From assembly GCA_017937685.1 (NCBI GenBank), contig JAGBDD010000197.1, positions 1 through 64,000 on the forward strand: 64,000 bases of DNA. Direction: 5' to 3'. Under the pieces are notes generated by a model. That model did not search any database and had not been told where the DNA came from. It worked only from the letters and a program-made list of their open reading frames with translations. Origin of the DNA: Thermoguttaceae bacterium (GTDB lineage Bacteria > Planctomycetota > Planctomycetia > Pirellulales > Thermoguttaceae). Below are positions 8,753-17,333 of the stretch, piece by piece (position 1 is the first letter of the stretch; each line of letters opens with the position of its first letter). Made by a program: the position numbers and the translations under genes.

Positions 8753-8789
8753 ACGCGGTCTCGCGCTAACGACGAGATCGCGTTTTTTT
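8753..8789 (+). terminator. Rho-independent terminator after glnN
   Basis: Stem CGCGGTCTCG (8753-8762) pairs with CGAGATCGCG (8772-8781) with one G-U pair, followed by eight T. Confidence 0.85.
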
Positions 8790-8906
8790 TCGCTTTCGAC
8801 GGTCGCCGTCGGTTTCGCCGACCGCCGAAAGAGCTTGACTTCGTCTTTTTTCGCCGTTTTTTTGCGTAAAACTCGGAAAAAATTTCAAAAAAACAACGCG
8901 CGCCTC

Positions 8907-8935
8907 TTGACGCCGCCTTTTTCGTCGACTAGAAT
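8907..8935 (+). promoter_or_regulatory. Promoter of the GntR/ABC locus
   Basis: TTGACG (8907-8912), 17-bp spacer, TAGAAT (8930-8935): one of the best sigma70-like matches in the window, with transcription expected to start inside the adjacent inverted repeat. Confidence 0.7.
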
Positions 8936-8939
8936 AAGC

Positions 8940-8959
8940 GTGTTGGTTAACCGGAACAC
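8940..8959. promoter_or_regulatory. Candidate operator for the YtrA-type regulator
   Basis: Inverted repeat GTGTT (8940-8944), ten bases containing the palindrome GGTTAACC, then AACAC (8955-8959). It lies just downstream of the -10 box and 22 bases before the regulator start, the usual place for an autoregulatory GntR site. GT/AC-type half sites are typical of the YtrA subfamily. Confidence 0.5.
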
Positions 8960-8981
8960 CAAACACAAAAAGAGACGCAAA

Positions 8982-9374
8982 ATGTTTTTCCAAATTGACG
9001 TTAACGCCCCGACGCCGATTTACGAACAAATCTATCGTCAGGCAAAATTCCTTATCGCCAACGGCGCTCTCGGCCCGGACGAGCTAATTCCGTCGGTTCG
9101 CGAAGTCGCGCGCGCTCTTGCGATCAACCCGCAAACGGTCGTGCGAGCCTATCGCGACCTCCAAAACGAAGGAATCGTCTATCCGGTGCGAGGCCGAGGT
9201 TTAGCGGTCGCCGAAAACGCCAAAAAGCGTTGCCGCGACGACCGTCTTTCCTTTTTCGAAAGCGAGTTCGAGCGCTTGCTCGACGAAGCGATTCAGAGCC
9301 GTTTAACGCCGGAGGAAATCCGCAAGACGGTTTTAGCGAAACTTGAAAAAACGCTTAAAAAGCGTTTCGCGTAG
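8982..9374 (+). CDS. GntR-family transcriptional regulator, YtrA subfamily
   Basis: A 130-residue DNA-binding repressor with an N-terminal winged helix-turn-helix: PIYEQIYRQAKFLIANGAL, then the recognition region IPSVREVARALAINPQTVVRAY and the wing segment NEGIVYPVRGRGLAVAE. The short C-terminal helical tail, lacking a ligand-binding domain, is typical of YtrA-type regulators that sit at the head of ABC-2 transporter operons and repress them. The ATG at 8982 was chosen because it starts the family fold; upstream codons in the same frame overlap the promoter and operator. The ABC ATPase gene begins 155 bases downstream. Confidence 0.9.
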   Translation: MFFQIDVNAPTPIYEQIYRQAKFLIANGALGPDELIPSVREVARALAINPQTVVRAYRDLQNEGIVYPVRGRGLAVAENAKKRCRDDRLSFFESEFERLLDEAIQSRLTPEEIRKTVLAKLEKTLKKRFA

Positions 9375-9529
9375 CGCCGCGTTTCTTTTCCGTCCAGGCG
9401 TATGGGTCAACCGGTTCGCCAACGCGCCGGAACGCTTCCTTCCTTTCCGTTGAAACGGCGAAAAACGCAAACGTCGCTCGCGCCGCTCCCTTTTAACCTT
9501 TCCGATTCATTATTCAACGAGGTCAAACG

Positions 9530-10489
9530 ATGAACGATTTCAACGCGCTTTCCCCTTCCGCGACTCCCGTTTCCGACGCGGAAAAAGTCGTCGTATTTAA
9601 CCAAGTTTCCCAAACTTACGGCGCCAAACGCGTTCTCGACGACGTTTCTTTTTCGATCGAGCGCGGCTCGGTTTTCGCGCTTTTGGGCGAGAACGGCGTC
9701 GGCAAAACGACGGCGATCAAAATTCTTCTCGGCGAAATCGCCGCGACGCGCGGAACCGCGACCGTTTTCGGGCTCGACGCGCGACGCGACGCCTTAACCA
9801 TCCGCCGCCGCGTCGGTTACGCGCCGGAAGTCCCGGCGCTTTACGAGCGAATGACCGTCGCGGAAATGGGGCGTTTCGCCGCCGCGTTTTACGAAAACGA
9901 TTATTGGGGCGAATACTCCCGTTTAATCGCCGAATACGAAATCGACCTAAACGCGAAAATTAAACGACTTTCAAAAGGTCTAAAGGCGTTGGTCTCGTTT
10001 TCGGTCGCGCTGGCGTGTCAACCCGACTTGTTAATTCTCGACGAGCCGACGTCCGGACTCGACGCGTTGGCGCGGCGTCGCATTTTGGAAACGCTCGCCG
10101 ACTTCGCCGCCTCAGGCGGAACGGCGTTGATTGCAAGTCATCAAATGGCGGAAGTTGAGCGCGTCGCCGACCGAGTCGCGATGCTGCGGAACGAACGCCT
10201 TTTGCTCGACGAACCGCTTCTCGAACTAAAGGAGCGAACACGCGTCGTTACCGCGACCGTCCGCGACGTTTCCTCGGAAGAGCGGAACCGACTTTTCAAC
10301 GGCGTTTTCGCAACCGTTTTAAAAACGGACGTTTGGGGCGAACAAATCCGCGTCGTCGGGCGCGACCCGGCGTCCGATTTCGAGTCGGAAATCCGCGCCA
10401 AGTTAGGCGACCGTCTCCTTGCGCTCGAAACTTCGGCGCCGAGCCTTGAGGAAATTTTCGTCGCGGCGATGACGCAAAGCGCTCGATAG
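9530..10489 (+). CDS. ABC transporter ATP-binding protein (ABC-2 type, drug/bacteriocin export class)
   Basis: A 319-residue nucleotide-binding subunit. Walker A is GENGVGKT (residues 53-60), Walker B is LLILDE (167-172), the D-loop is SGLD and the switch histidine lies in ASHQMAEVE (about 204). The ABC signature is degenerate: LSKGLK (147-152) instead of LSGGQ. The Q-loop position reads APEV, with no glutamine. A C-terminal extension of about 90 residues after the H-loop is usual for ABC-2 exporters. Partners are likely the three permeases that follow. The substrate is unknown; YtrA-type control fits cell-envelope stress or peptide export, which is inference. Confidence 0.92.
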   Translation: MNDFNALSPSATPVSDAEKVVVFNQVSQTYGAKRVLDDVSFSIERGSVFALLGENGVGKTTAIKILLGEIAATRGTATVFGLDARRDALTIRRRVGYAPEVPALYERMTVAEMGRFAAAFYENDYWGEYSRLIAEYEIDLNAKIKRLSKGLKALVSFSVALACQPDLLILDEPTSGLDALARRRILETLADFAASGGTALIASHQMAEVERVADRVAMLRNERLLLDEPLLELKERTRVVTATVRDVSSEERNRLFNGVFATVLKTDVWGEQIRVVGRDPASDFESEIRAKLGDRLLALETSAPSLEEIFVAAMTQSAR

Positions 10490-10565
10490 CGTTGTTTACA
10501 TTGCGTTTACCAAAAGGCGACGGCGCGGCGGCGACGTCCGAAGCGCCGGTTTACCTCGAACCTCC

Positions 10566-10609
10566 GCAAGAGGCAAAGAACAGACGCCGATATTTTACCA
10601 AAAAGAAAG
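10566..10609 (+). repeat. Leader repeat copy 1 (before permease 1)
   Basis: About 44 bases, including an exact 20-base core at 10583-10602 (GACGCCGATATTTTACCAAA), recur at 11443-11486 in front of the second permease with the same internal spacing. The segment ends in the A/G-rich ribosome-binding area. Confidence 0.75.
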
Positions 10610-10615
10610 ATTGAT

Positions 10616-11431
10616 ATGCACTGTAAAAAGAACGCTTTCAACGCATTGTATTCCCAAGAGTTGCGCGCGTCTCTTTGGCGTTCGTTTTACGTCGCGGTCG
10701 CGACGTTGACGCTAGGGTATTACAACGCGTCGTTATCCTGGTCGTTCTACAAACAACGAGGCGACTTCTTAAACGACTATTATTTCCCGCTTTGGACGAC
10801 GCAAGCGCCGCTTTATTTACTCCTAAGTTGCGCGATTTTACCCGCTTACGCGTTTGCCGCGGAGCGAAAACGGGGCGGATTCGACGTGTTAAGCCGTTTC
10901 CCGACGTCGACTCAAACCGTTATTTTGGCAAAGATTAGCGCGGTTTTGACGCTAAGCGTCGCGGCGTGCGCGCTTCTCCTCGCCGCGTGTTTCGCGTTCG
11001 ATTTTTTCCGCGCGGCGCCGCTTTCGACGACGCTTCTAGCGCAAGTCGTCGACGCCGAAGGCGCCTTAAACGTCGACGCGCTTTGGCGATTTTCCGTTTG
11101 CCTATTCGCGTCGCTCGAACTCCTTTGTTGGAGCGCGTTTTTGGGAACGCGAATCCGTCGGGGCTCGCTTGCCGCGACGGCCGCCGTCGCGGCGCCGTGT
11201 TGCGTTTGGGCCGTTCTCGGCGTTCTATTCGATCCGCAGACGCTACAACGAGCAACAGAATTTCCGCCGATCCTAGCGCCGATCGTCTGCCTTGTCGCCG
11301 GGCTAAGCAACTTCTTTCAATACGACTTTTACATCGAATTACGCGCGCTCGTTTGCCTCGTTCCGCTTTACGGAATTTACCGCCTATGCCGCCGCGACGG
11401 CGCGACGACGGCGTTCAACTTACCGATTTAA
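10616..11431 (+). CDS. ABC-2 type permease, half-length paralog
   Basis: A 271-residue integral membrane protein with about six hydrophobic segments. It shares with the two next genes the N-terminal (Y/F)xxELRxS motif, the FPTSTQTVILAKISAV segment and the LELLCWSAFLGTRIRRGS segment. It corresponds to the first half of the two larger permeases and ends where their cytoplasmic linker begins. It probably forms the membrane part of the exporter with the preceding ATPase. The leader carries a repeat also found before permease 2. Weak ribosome site; ATG at 10616 accepted. Confidence 0.8.
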   Translation: MHCKKNAFNALYSQELRASLWRSFYVAVATLTLGYYNASLSWSFYKQRGDFLNDYYFPLWTTQAPLYLLLSCAILPAYAFAAERKRGGFDVLSRFPTSTQTVILAKISAVLTLSVAACALLLAACFAFDFFRAAPLSTTLLAQVVDAEGALNVDALWRFSVCLFASLELLCWSAFLGTRIRRGSLAATAAVAAPCCVWAVLGVLFDPQTLQRATEFPPILAPIVCLVAGLSNFFQYDFYIELRALVCLVPLYGIYRLCRRDGATTAFNLPI

Positions 11432-11442
11432 CTCGCGTTAAC

Positions 11443-11486
11443 GCAAGAGATAAACGCCGGACGCCGATATTTTACCAAACGAAAGG
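11443..11486 (+). repeat. Leader repeat copy 2 (before permease 2)
   Basis: Second copy of the leader element at 10566-10609; the exact 20-base core is at 11460-11479. The repeat is absent before the third permease. Confidence 0.75.
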
Positions 11487-11495
11487 AACGCCGAA

Positions 11496-13163
11496 ATGAA
11501 CCGCGTCAACAAACACTTTAAAGCGTTGTTTTTCAAGGAGTTGCGCGACTCGTATCATTACCCTCTCGCCGTCGTCGGCGTTCTCCTCGCCGCTTCGCTC
11601 CTTTTTAATGATTGGGCGGGCGCGTTGCGCTCCAGCCAACACGTCGGCGTCCTTGCGCTCGCCGACGCGTTAATCGTCCATTTTGCGGGACTTTGGGGGC
11701 GCCTTGCCCTTCTCTCCGTCTTCATCGTCGCGACGCTTTTGCCCGCCGGGATGTTCGCTCGCGAACGCCAAACGAAAGAAATAGCTTGTTTGGAGCGTTT
11801 TCCTATTTCGTTGCAAACCGTTTTGGGCGCAAAGTTTAGCGCGGTGTTCGTCTTAACGTCGCTCGTCGCCGCGGCGTTTGTTTTGGTCGGTCTAGGCTTC
11901 GACTTGCTTTACGGTTACGAACCGTTTAGCGCGCTAAACGCCTTTTGTAGCCAATTCGAGCCGCGCGAACTCGCCAACTTGAGAGCGTTTACGCTAAGTC
12001 CGCTTGAACTCTTGGTTTGGGGCGCGTTTTGGGCGACGCGAATTCGACGCGAAGCGTTCGTCGTCGCGGCGTCGTTCCTCTCGACTTTCGCCGTTTGGGG
12101 GCTCGTCGGCTACGTCGTTATTTGCGTCGACGCGGCGCCGCGCGGTTCGGTTCTCGTCGACTCAATGCGCCAAAGCCTGTCGACAGAATATTTACAATAC
12201 GTTTTCTGCGGCGGCGTCGCGTCGGTCGAATCGGCGTTTTACGCGACGCTACGTTTCGGCGCATTGTTGGCTCCGCTCGTCGGAACCGTTTGCGTCTTCC
12301 GAAAAAACGGCGTTAAAACGATGTTAAGCAACGGATTAAACGGTTTCGGATTTTGCCTTAAAACATTCTTGACAAAGCGTCGCCGTCACGACGCGACCTC
12401 GGCGTCCGCAAGCGTTCCGGTCGACTCGAACGCCTCCGCGAAACGCCGCGAACGCTCGGTTTCCGTCTTCGACCGCCTCGTTTCCGCAACGCCGCGTCGC
12501 TTTCGACCGTTAGCCGCGCTTTGTCTCGAAACGATCAAAAACGCGAGTCTTTTCGGACGTTTTCGCGGCGCCGTCGCTATCGACCTATTAATATTTAACC
12601 TTTTGTTTCTCAACATAACGACGAACGTCGCGCAAACCGGCGCCTTTCTCTCTTGGTTCCTGTTCGTCGTTCTTTTCGGAACGGGCGCGTTCGCCGGGTT
12701 GCGCCGCGACCGTTCGATTTTGACGACGCGACTTCCGGTTTCGCCAAGCGTTTATTACGCGTCGCAACTTTTGGCGTATGCGGCGTTATACGGCGCCGCT
12801 TATCTTCCGGCGACTTATTTTCAACACCTTTTTCCGGAGGCGGCGAACGTTCTGCGCAACCTTTTTGCGGAAACGCCTTTAGAACTCGACGCAAGCCTCC
12901 GACAAACGCAAGGCTTTTGGTTTTTTGGCGCGTATCATTGGTTCGTCGTTTTTTGCGCGTCGGCGGTTGGACGAACGCGACTTGGCGCCGCAATCCTTAG
13001 CGTTTTGTTTTATATCGCGGTATTTGGCGTCAAACTTGAGCTGTACGGGCTTGCCGACGGAACGCCGCCGGAAGCGGCCTATACGCTCGTTTACCTTCCC
13101 GCGCTCGTCGTCGGGATCGCGTCTTATCCCTTGGCGTCGCGACGTTTTAGGCGTTCCCAATAA
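11496..13163 (+). CDS. ABC-2 type permease, full-length paralog A
   Basis: A 555-residue membrane protein. The N-terminal half (KELRDSYHYPLAV, FPISLQTVLGAKFSAV, LSPLELLVWGAFWATRIRRE) matches the half-length permease. A charged linker around residues 290-350 follows, and then a second membrane half with the conserved block FAGLRRDRSILTTRLPVSPS that is shared with the third permease. About twelve membrane segments are expected. It probably assembles with the ATPase at 9530-10489 as an export channel of unknown substrate. An AAAGGAA ribosome site precedes the ATG. Confidence 0.8.
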   Translation: MNRVNKHFKALFFKELRDSYHYPLAVVGVLLAASLLFNDWAGALRSSQHVGVLALADALIVHFAGLWGRLALLSVFIVATLLPAGMFARERQTKEIACLERFPISLQTVLGAKFSAVFVLTSLVAAAFVLVGLGFDLLYGYEPFSALNAFCSQFEPRELANLRAFTLSPLELLVWGAFWATRIRREAFVVAASFLSTFAVWGLVGYVVICVDAAPRGSVLVDSMRQSLSTEYLQYVFCGGVASVESAFYATLRFGALLAPLVGTVCVFRKNGVKTMLSNGLNGFGFCLKTFLTKRRRHDATSASASVPVDSNASAKRRERSVSVFDRLVSATPRRFRPLAALCLETIKNASLFGRFRGAVAIDLLIFNLLFLNITTNVAQTGAFLSWFLFVVLFGTGAFAGLRRDRSILTTRLPVSPSVYYASQLLAYAALYGAAYLPATYFQHLFPEAANVLRNLFAETPLELDASLRQTQGFWFFGAYHWFVVFCASAVGRTRLGAAILSVLFYIAVFGVKLELYGLADGTPPEAAYTLVYLPALVVGIASYPLASRRFRRSQ

Positions 13164-13302
13164 TCGGCGCGAAGCCAAGTTTTCGCTTCGCGCTTTAAAC
13201 GATCGCGCCAACGCTTTCAATCAAACGACTTAACGCGCTCGTCCAAACGTTCGCTCGTTTTCCTTTCCCGTTCGTTTTCCCGTTTACGCAGGAGACATCA
13301 AT

Positions 13303-15021
13303 ATGAACCGCTCCGAACGCTCCGCATTTAACGCGATTTTTTACAAAGAGTTGCGCGACACGTATTTTTACCCGATCGTCGTCGCCGGTTCGTTCGCGAC
13401 GATTTCCTTATTCGCGCACAGCTTACGACCGCTCGGTATCGCCGCGATTACCGGCGACGTCGCGGAGTTTTCCGCGCGCGTTAACGACTTAATCCTTTAT
13501 TACGTCGAGATTTGGGGAACTATCGCGGCGACGTCTCTCTTCGTAACCGCCGCGTTGTTGGCGCCTTGCGCCTTCGTTCGAGAGCGAACCGACGCGGAAA
13601 TCGGTTGTCTGCGCCGCTTTCCTGTCTCGTTGCAAACCGTTTTTATCGCAAAGTTTAGCGCGATAGCGACGCTTTGCGGACTCCTCGCCGCCGCGTTTGT
13701 TTTACTCGGCTTTTGCTTCGACTTTTACGTTGACGCGACGCCGTTTAGCGCCTTGTCGACCGTCGGGAGATCGGGCTCGACGATTCGCGCCGCCTCTTTC
13801 TTCTTAGCGTCGTTCGAAGTCTTTTGTTGGGGCGCGTTTTGGTCGACGCGGATTCGCCGCGAAGCGCTCGCCGTCGCGATTTCGGTCGCTTCGACGTTCG
13901 CCGTTTGGGCCTTCGTCGGCGCCGTCGCGCTTCAAGTCGAACCGTCGGTTCGCGCGGCGACGCCGGTCGGAGCGATTCGCAACCCGTTCGCTTGCGCGGC
14001 GGTCGGAGGAGGCGTTTCGCTCGAAACGCTCGGGTTCGCGGCGCTCCGTTTCGGTCTCCTCGCCGTTCCGTTACTTGGCGTCGTTCGACAATTTCAAATC
14101 GGCGGCGTTAAAACGCTAATCGGCAACGGGATAAACAACCTTTTTTGTTTCTTCATCCGCAATTTTTTCTCGCAAGCGACATTTAGTCGTTTTTGGCAAA
14201 AGAACGACGTCGCGGCGCCCCAAACGACGTTCGCAACCGTTCCCGGCGACTTGGCGTCGTCTCCCAATCCCGACGCGTTCGCGGACGTCGCAACCGCCGT
14301 TCAACTCTCGACTTGCAACGCCGAAGAAACGTCGCGAAAAAACCGGACGTCGCGCCGACTTGCGGTTCTTTGTCGCGAAACGTTGGCGGAAGCAAGTCTT
14401 TTCGGACGCTTTCCGGGAGCCGTCGCGCTCGATTTGCTCGTCCTCAACTATTTGTTTTTCAATTTCTTAGGACTCGGTCGAGCGGGCGAGTTTCTCCCGT
14501 TTCTTTTTCTTTTCGTTTCGTTTTTCGGAACGCGAGCGTTCGCCGGACTGCGCCAAAACCGCTCGATTTTGACGACGCGCCTTCCGGTTTCGCCCGCCCT
14601 TTATTTCGCGTCGCAAATCCTTGTTTACGGCGGTTTATACGCCGCCGCTTTCCTCTTGCCGTTGAGCTTCGAACTTTTGGCGCCGGACGCGGCGGAACGG
14701 TTGCGCGACGTCGTCGCGACTCCGGACGGAATCGATAAGTCGAGCGGCGATTGGCCCTTAGCGGCGTCGACGTTCGTCGTTTTGACTTGCGCGTCCGTTT
14801 TTTGGGGCGCGTCGGTCGCGCGTTCGAAATCGGGCGCTTGGGCCCTCGGCTTCGTCTTTTTCTCGCTCGCGGTTACTATTATCCCGAGCGCGATCGGGCC
14901 CTTGCTTCCGCAACTTTCCGTTAAGTTTTTTTATTTTTGCTACGCGCCGTTTCTTGTCGCCGGTCTTTTGGGCGCGTCGTATTTCTCGACGTCGCGCCGC
15001 TTTAAAAATTCCGACCAATAG
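13303..15021 (+). CDS. ABC-2 type permease, full-length paralog B
   Basis: A 572-residue paralog of the preceding gene, with the same blocks in the same order: KELRDTYFYPIVV at the N-terminus, FPVSLQTVFIAKFSAI, FEVFCWGAFWSTRIRREA, a variable linker (about residues 290-350) and FAGLRQNRSILTTRLPVSPA. Divergence is spread along the length, so the pair comes from an old duplication rather than a recent copy. GGAG lies close before the ATG. A terminator directly follows, marking the likely end of the GntR-ATPase-permease transcription unit. Confidence 0.8.
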   Translation: MNRSERSAFNAIFYKELRDTYFYPIVVAGSFATISLFAHSLRPLGIAAITGDVAEFSARVNDLILYYVEIWGTIAATSLFVTAALLAPCAFVRERTDAEIGCLRRFPVSLQTVFIAKFSAIATLCGLLAAAFVLLGFCFDFYVDATPFSALSTVGRSGSTIRAASFFLASFEVFCWGAFWSTRIRREALAVAISVASTFAVWAFVGAVALQVEPSVRAATPVGAIRNPFACAAVGGGVSLETLGFAALRFGLLAVPLLGVVRQFQIGGVKTLIGNGINNLFCFFIRNFFSQATFSRFWQKNDVAAPQTTFATVPGDLASSPNPDAFADVATAVQLSTCNAEETSRKNRTSRRLAVLCRETLAEASLFGRFPGAVALDLLVLNYLFFNFLGLGRAGEFLPFLFLFVSFFGTRAFAGLRQNRSILTTRLPVSPALYFASQILVYGGLYAAAFLLPLSFELLAPDAAERLRDVVATPDGIDKSSGDWPLAASTFVVLTCASVFWGASVARSKSGAWALGFVFFSLAVTIIPSAIGPLLPQLSVKFFYFCYAPFLVAGLLGASYFSTSRRFKNSDQ

Positions 15022-15036
15022 ACCGAGCCGCCTTTA

Positions 15037-15067
15037 AGCGCCGTTCCTTGCGACGGCGCTCTTTTTT
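15037..15067 (+). terminator. Terminator of the ABC locus
   Basis: AGCGCCGT (15037-15044) pairs with ACGGCGCT (15053-15060), followed by CTTTTTTG. Confidence 0.8.
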
Positions 15068-15157
15068 GCCGCGATAGAATAAACGACGAACGACTCGACA
15101 ATTTCCGACGCTCGCCGCAAGCGGAAGGAAAGACGGAAACTTTTCGCAAAAGCCGCC

Positions 15158-15186
15158 TTGTAAAAAACGCCGCGACGCGGTATATT
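15158..15186 (+). promoter_or_regulatory. Promoter of the DUF4340 gene
   Basis: TTGTAA (15158-15163), 17-bp spacer, TATATT (15181-15186), leaving a leader of about 200 bases. The rest of the 15068-15394 gap shows nothing else I can support. Confidence 0.55.
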
Positions 15187-15394
15187 ATAAGGGCGCGACT
15201 TCCGACGTCGGACGGCGCCGAGAACGTCGCGCAATTTTCTGAGCGTTTTATGCGTTCAAGAACCATAAAATAGATTATCGGCGCTTAAAAAGAAAACCCG
15301 CGCTTTTTCATATCGAATCAAAACGCTAAATAACCAAGCAGTCGATTCTTTGCGAACAAATACAGCGGCGGCGTCCGCGGCGAAAGAAACGAGA

Positions 15395-16960
15395 ATGTCC
15401 CGAGAAAATCCGAAAAACGAAGTTTTGAAATCGGCGCTGATCGGCGTCGCGGCGCTCGTCGCGCTTGTTTGTTGGCTAAAATTTCAACCGCGCTTGCCGG
15501 ACGTCGAACCAAAGGAGAAAATCGGGCGCCGTCTTCTCGAAAATTTCGACGAAACAACCAAAATTAGCCGCGTCGAATTTGTAGGCGTCGACGCGGAAAC
15601 GGGAGAAACGAAGGAGTTAACGCTCGTCCGCGAGGGCGACGAACTCCGTTTGCCCGCGCTCGCGAACTTTCCCGCCGAGAACGCCGACCGCTGGGCGAAA
15701 ATCGTCGCGCCGCTCGTTCAGCTTCCCGTCCTCGACGTCGCCGACGAAGCGGTGCGAAGCGGCGACGCAAAGAAAATCGCTCAACTTCACCGCGAGTGCG
15801 GCGTCCTTTCCCCGGAAGACGCGGCGTTCGAAGTTCAGTTAAACGGTTCTAATTCGGCGAAAAACGGCGAAAAAACGCCCGCGCAACCGGCAAACTCGAC
15901 GCAAAGCGCCGCCAAAGCCGAGAAAAACGCGCAAGTCGGAGAAGACGCGAAAGACGGAGGAAATAGCGAAACGGCGCAAACCGCTCCGCTCGCCGCGCTC
16001 TCGGTCAAAATCTTCGACGAAAACGGCGCGACGCTCGTCGATTTGCTCGTCGGAAACCGCGCTCCGGAAAGTTCGGCGACCCGCGACGTTCGTTGGGTTC
16101 GGCTCTCCGGCGACGACGTAGTTTACGCGGTCGACTTTTCCGGCGATTCGACCGAGGAAGCCGGAACGACGCAATTCCTCGAATTTCCGCAACGCATTTC
16201 TTTCGATCCGATCGATTGGGCCGACCGCGATCTGCTCCGAGTCAGCCGCTGGGACGTCGCGACCCTCGCCGTTCGCGACTCGACTTTTTCGGTCGTCAAG
16301 GCGGAGGACGGAACGTCGGCGCCGGTCGACTACAAGGCGGCCGGAATCGCCGTTTTTCGGCAAAATCCGGAAAACTCGCTGGCTCGCGTTTGGTCGCTCG
16401 AACGACGGCTAAATCGCGACGCGGAAGGCGCTTGGAGCGACGTTAAGCCGGTCGATCCGGAGTCGGCGCAAAACGACGTTTTGAACGAAACGGCGGACGC
16501 GCTCGGTCGGCTCGCGATCGTCGACGTTCGCAAAAAGCCGGAGGCGCTCGCGGCGCTCTTCCGCGACGGTCGGCGCGGCGGCGAGTTGGCGGCGCATTTC
16601 GGAACGCTCGCCGAATTCGGGTTCGCCGCGCTCGAACACGACCCGTTGAACCCGGAAAAAATCGAACCGGCGCTCCTCGGCGAAGCGGGCGGCGTCGAAT
16701 TGCGAACGAAAAACGGCGTCAAAATTTCGCTCCTTTTCGGGCGCAAGTTCGAAGATAAGCGCGTCTGCTTGGCTTTCGCCGAGTTCGACCGCGAAGCGTT
16801 GGCCGCGTCGGTCGAAGACGAAACGGAACTCGCCTTCCTCGCTCCGGACGCCGAGAAAAAGGCGGCGATCAAAAACGAACGCCTCGCCGATTGGTTTTAT
16901 TTGATTTCGGAATCCGATTTCGAAAAGCTCAAATTCCGCCTCGCCGACGCGTTAAAATAA
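15395..16960 (+). CDS. DUF4340-like membrane-anchored protein
   Basis: A 521-residue protein from the ATG at 15395. One N-terminal membrane helix (ALIGVAALVALVCWL, about residues 15-30) is followed by a large hydrophilic region with repeated beta-rich blocks: RVEFVGVDAETGETKELTLVREGDELRLP, a Ala/Glu/Lys-rich low-complexity insert around 150-195, then LSVKIFDENGATLVDLLVGNRAPE and VRLSGDDVVYAVDF. These are characteristic of DUF4340 proteins. In planctomycetes such proteins accompany ABC-2 (GldG-like) transporter genes, as here directly downstream of three permeases, though a terminator and a new promoter separate them. An envelope-side role with that exporter is inferred. An in-frame upstream start at 15350 lacks a ribosome site. 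Confidence 0.7.
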   Translation: MSRENPKNEVLKSALIGVAALVALVCWLKFQPRLPDVEPKEKIGRRLLENFDETTKISRVEFVGVDAETGETKELTLVREGDELRLPALANFPAENADRWAKIVAPLVQLPVLDVADEAVRSGDAKKIAQLHRECGVLSPEDAAFEVQLNGSNSAKNGEKTPAQPANSTQSAAKAEKNAQVGEDAKDGGNSETAQTAPLAALSVKIFDENGATLVDLLVGNRAPESSATRDVRWVRLSGDDVVYAVDFSGDSTEEAGTTQFLEFPQRISFDPIDWADRDLLRVSRWDVATLAVRDSTFSVVKAEDGTSAPVDYKAAGIAVFRQNPENSLARVWSLERRLNRDAEGAWSDVKPVDPESAQNDVLNETADALGRLAIVDVRKKPEALAALFRDGRRGGELAAHFGTLAEFGFAALEHDPLNPEKIEPALLGEAGGVELRTKNGVKISLLFGRKFEDKRVCLAFAEFDREALAASVEDETELAFLAPDAEKKAAIKNERLADWFYLISESDFEKLKFRLADALK

Positions 16961-17333
16961 CGCCGAAACAGCGAACGACGGAAAAAGCGGCGACTTTGCC
17001 GGTTTTGACGGCGTTTCGTCAAACCGGCAAACGAACATTTTTGAACGACGCGACGCGAAAAGCCCGTCGAGCGGCGCTTAAACAACGCAAAACGACCTTA
17101 AAACGCTCCGTCAAACCGTCGTTTTGTCATTAATATTAATAAGGGCGCCGAACGGACGTTTTTTCGATGTTCGCGTCGAAACGTTCCTCGCTTCGACGAA
17201 CCGCCAAACCGTCGCTTCCTCGCCGTTCCTTTTTGCCCGTTTATTCCATTTTAACGCTTATCCGTTTTCCTTTTATTTCCCGCAATCCCGCAATTTTACT
17301 TAAACAGCGCGTTTTACGCCGAGAAAGGCCGCT
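16961..17333. other. Intergenic region before the lipid kinase
   Basis: 373 bases without a supported gene. An AT-rich stretch near 17128-17145 (TTAATATTAATAAGGGC) may hold the promoter of the downstream kinase, but no matching -35 is evident. Confidence 0.4.
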
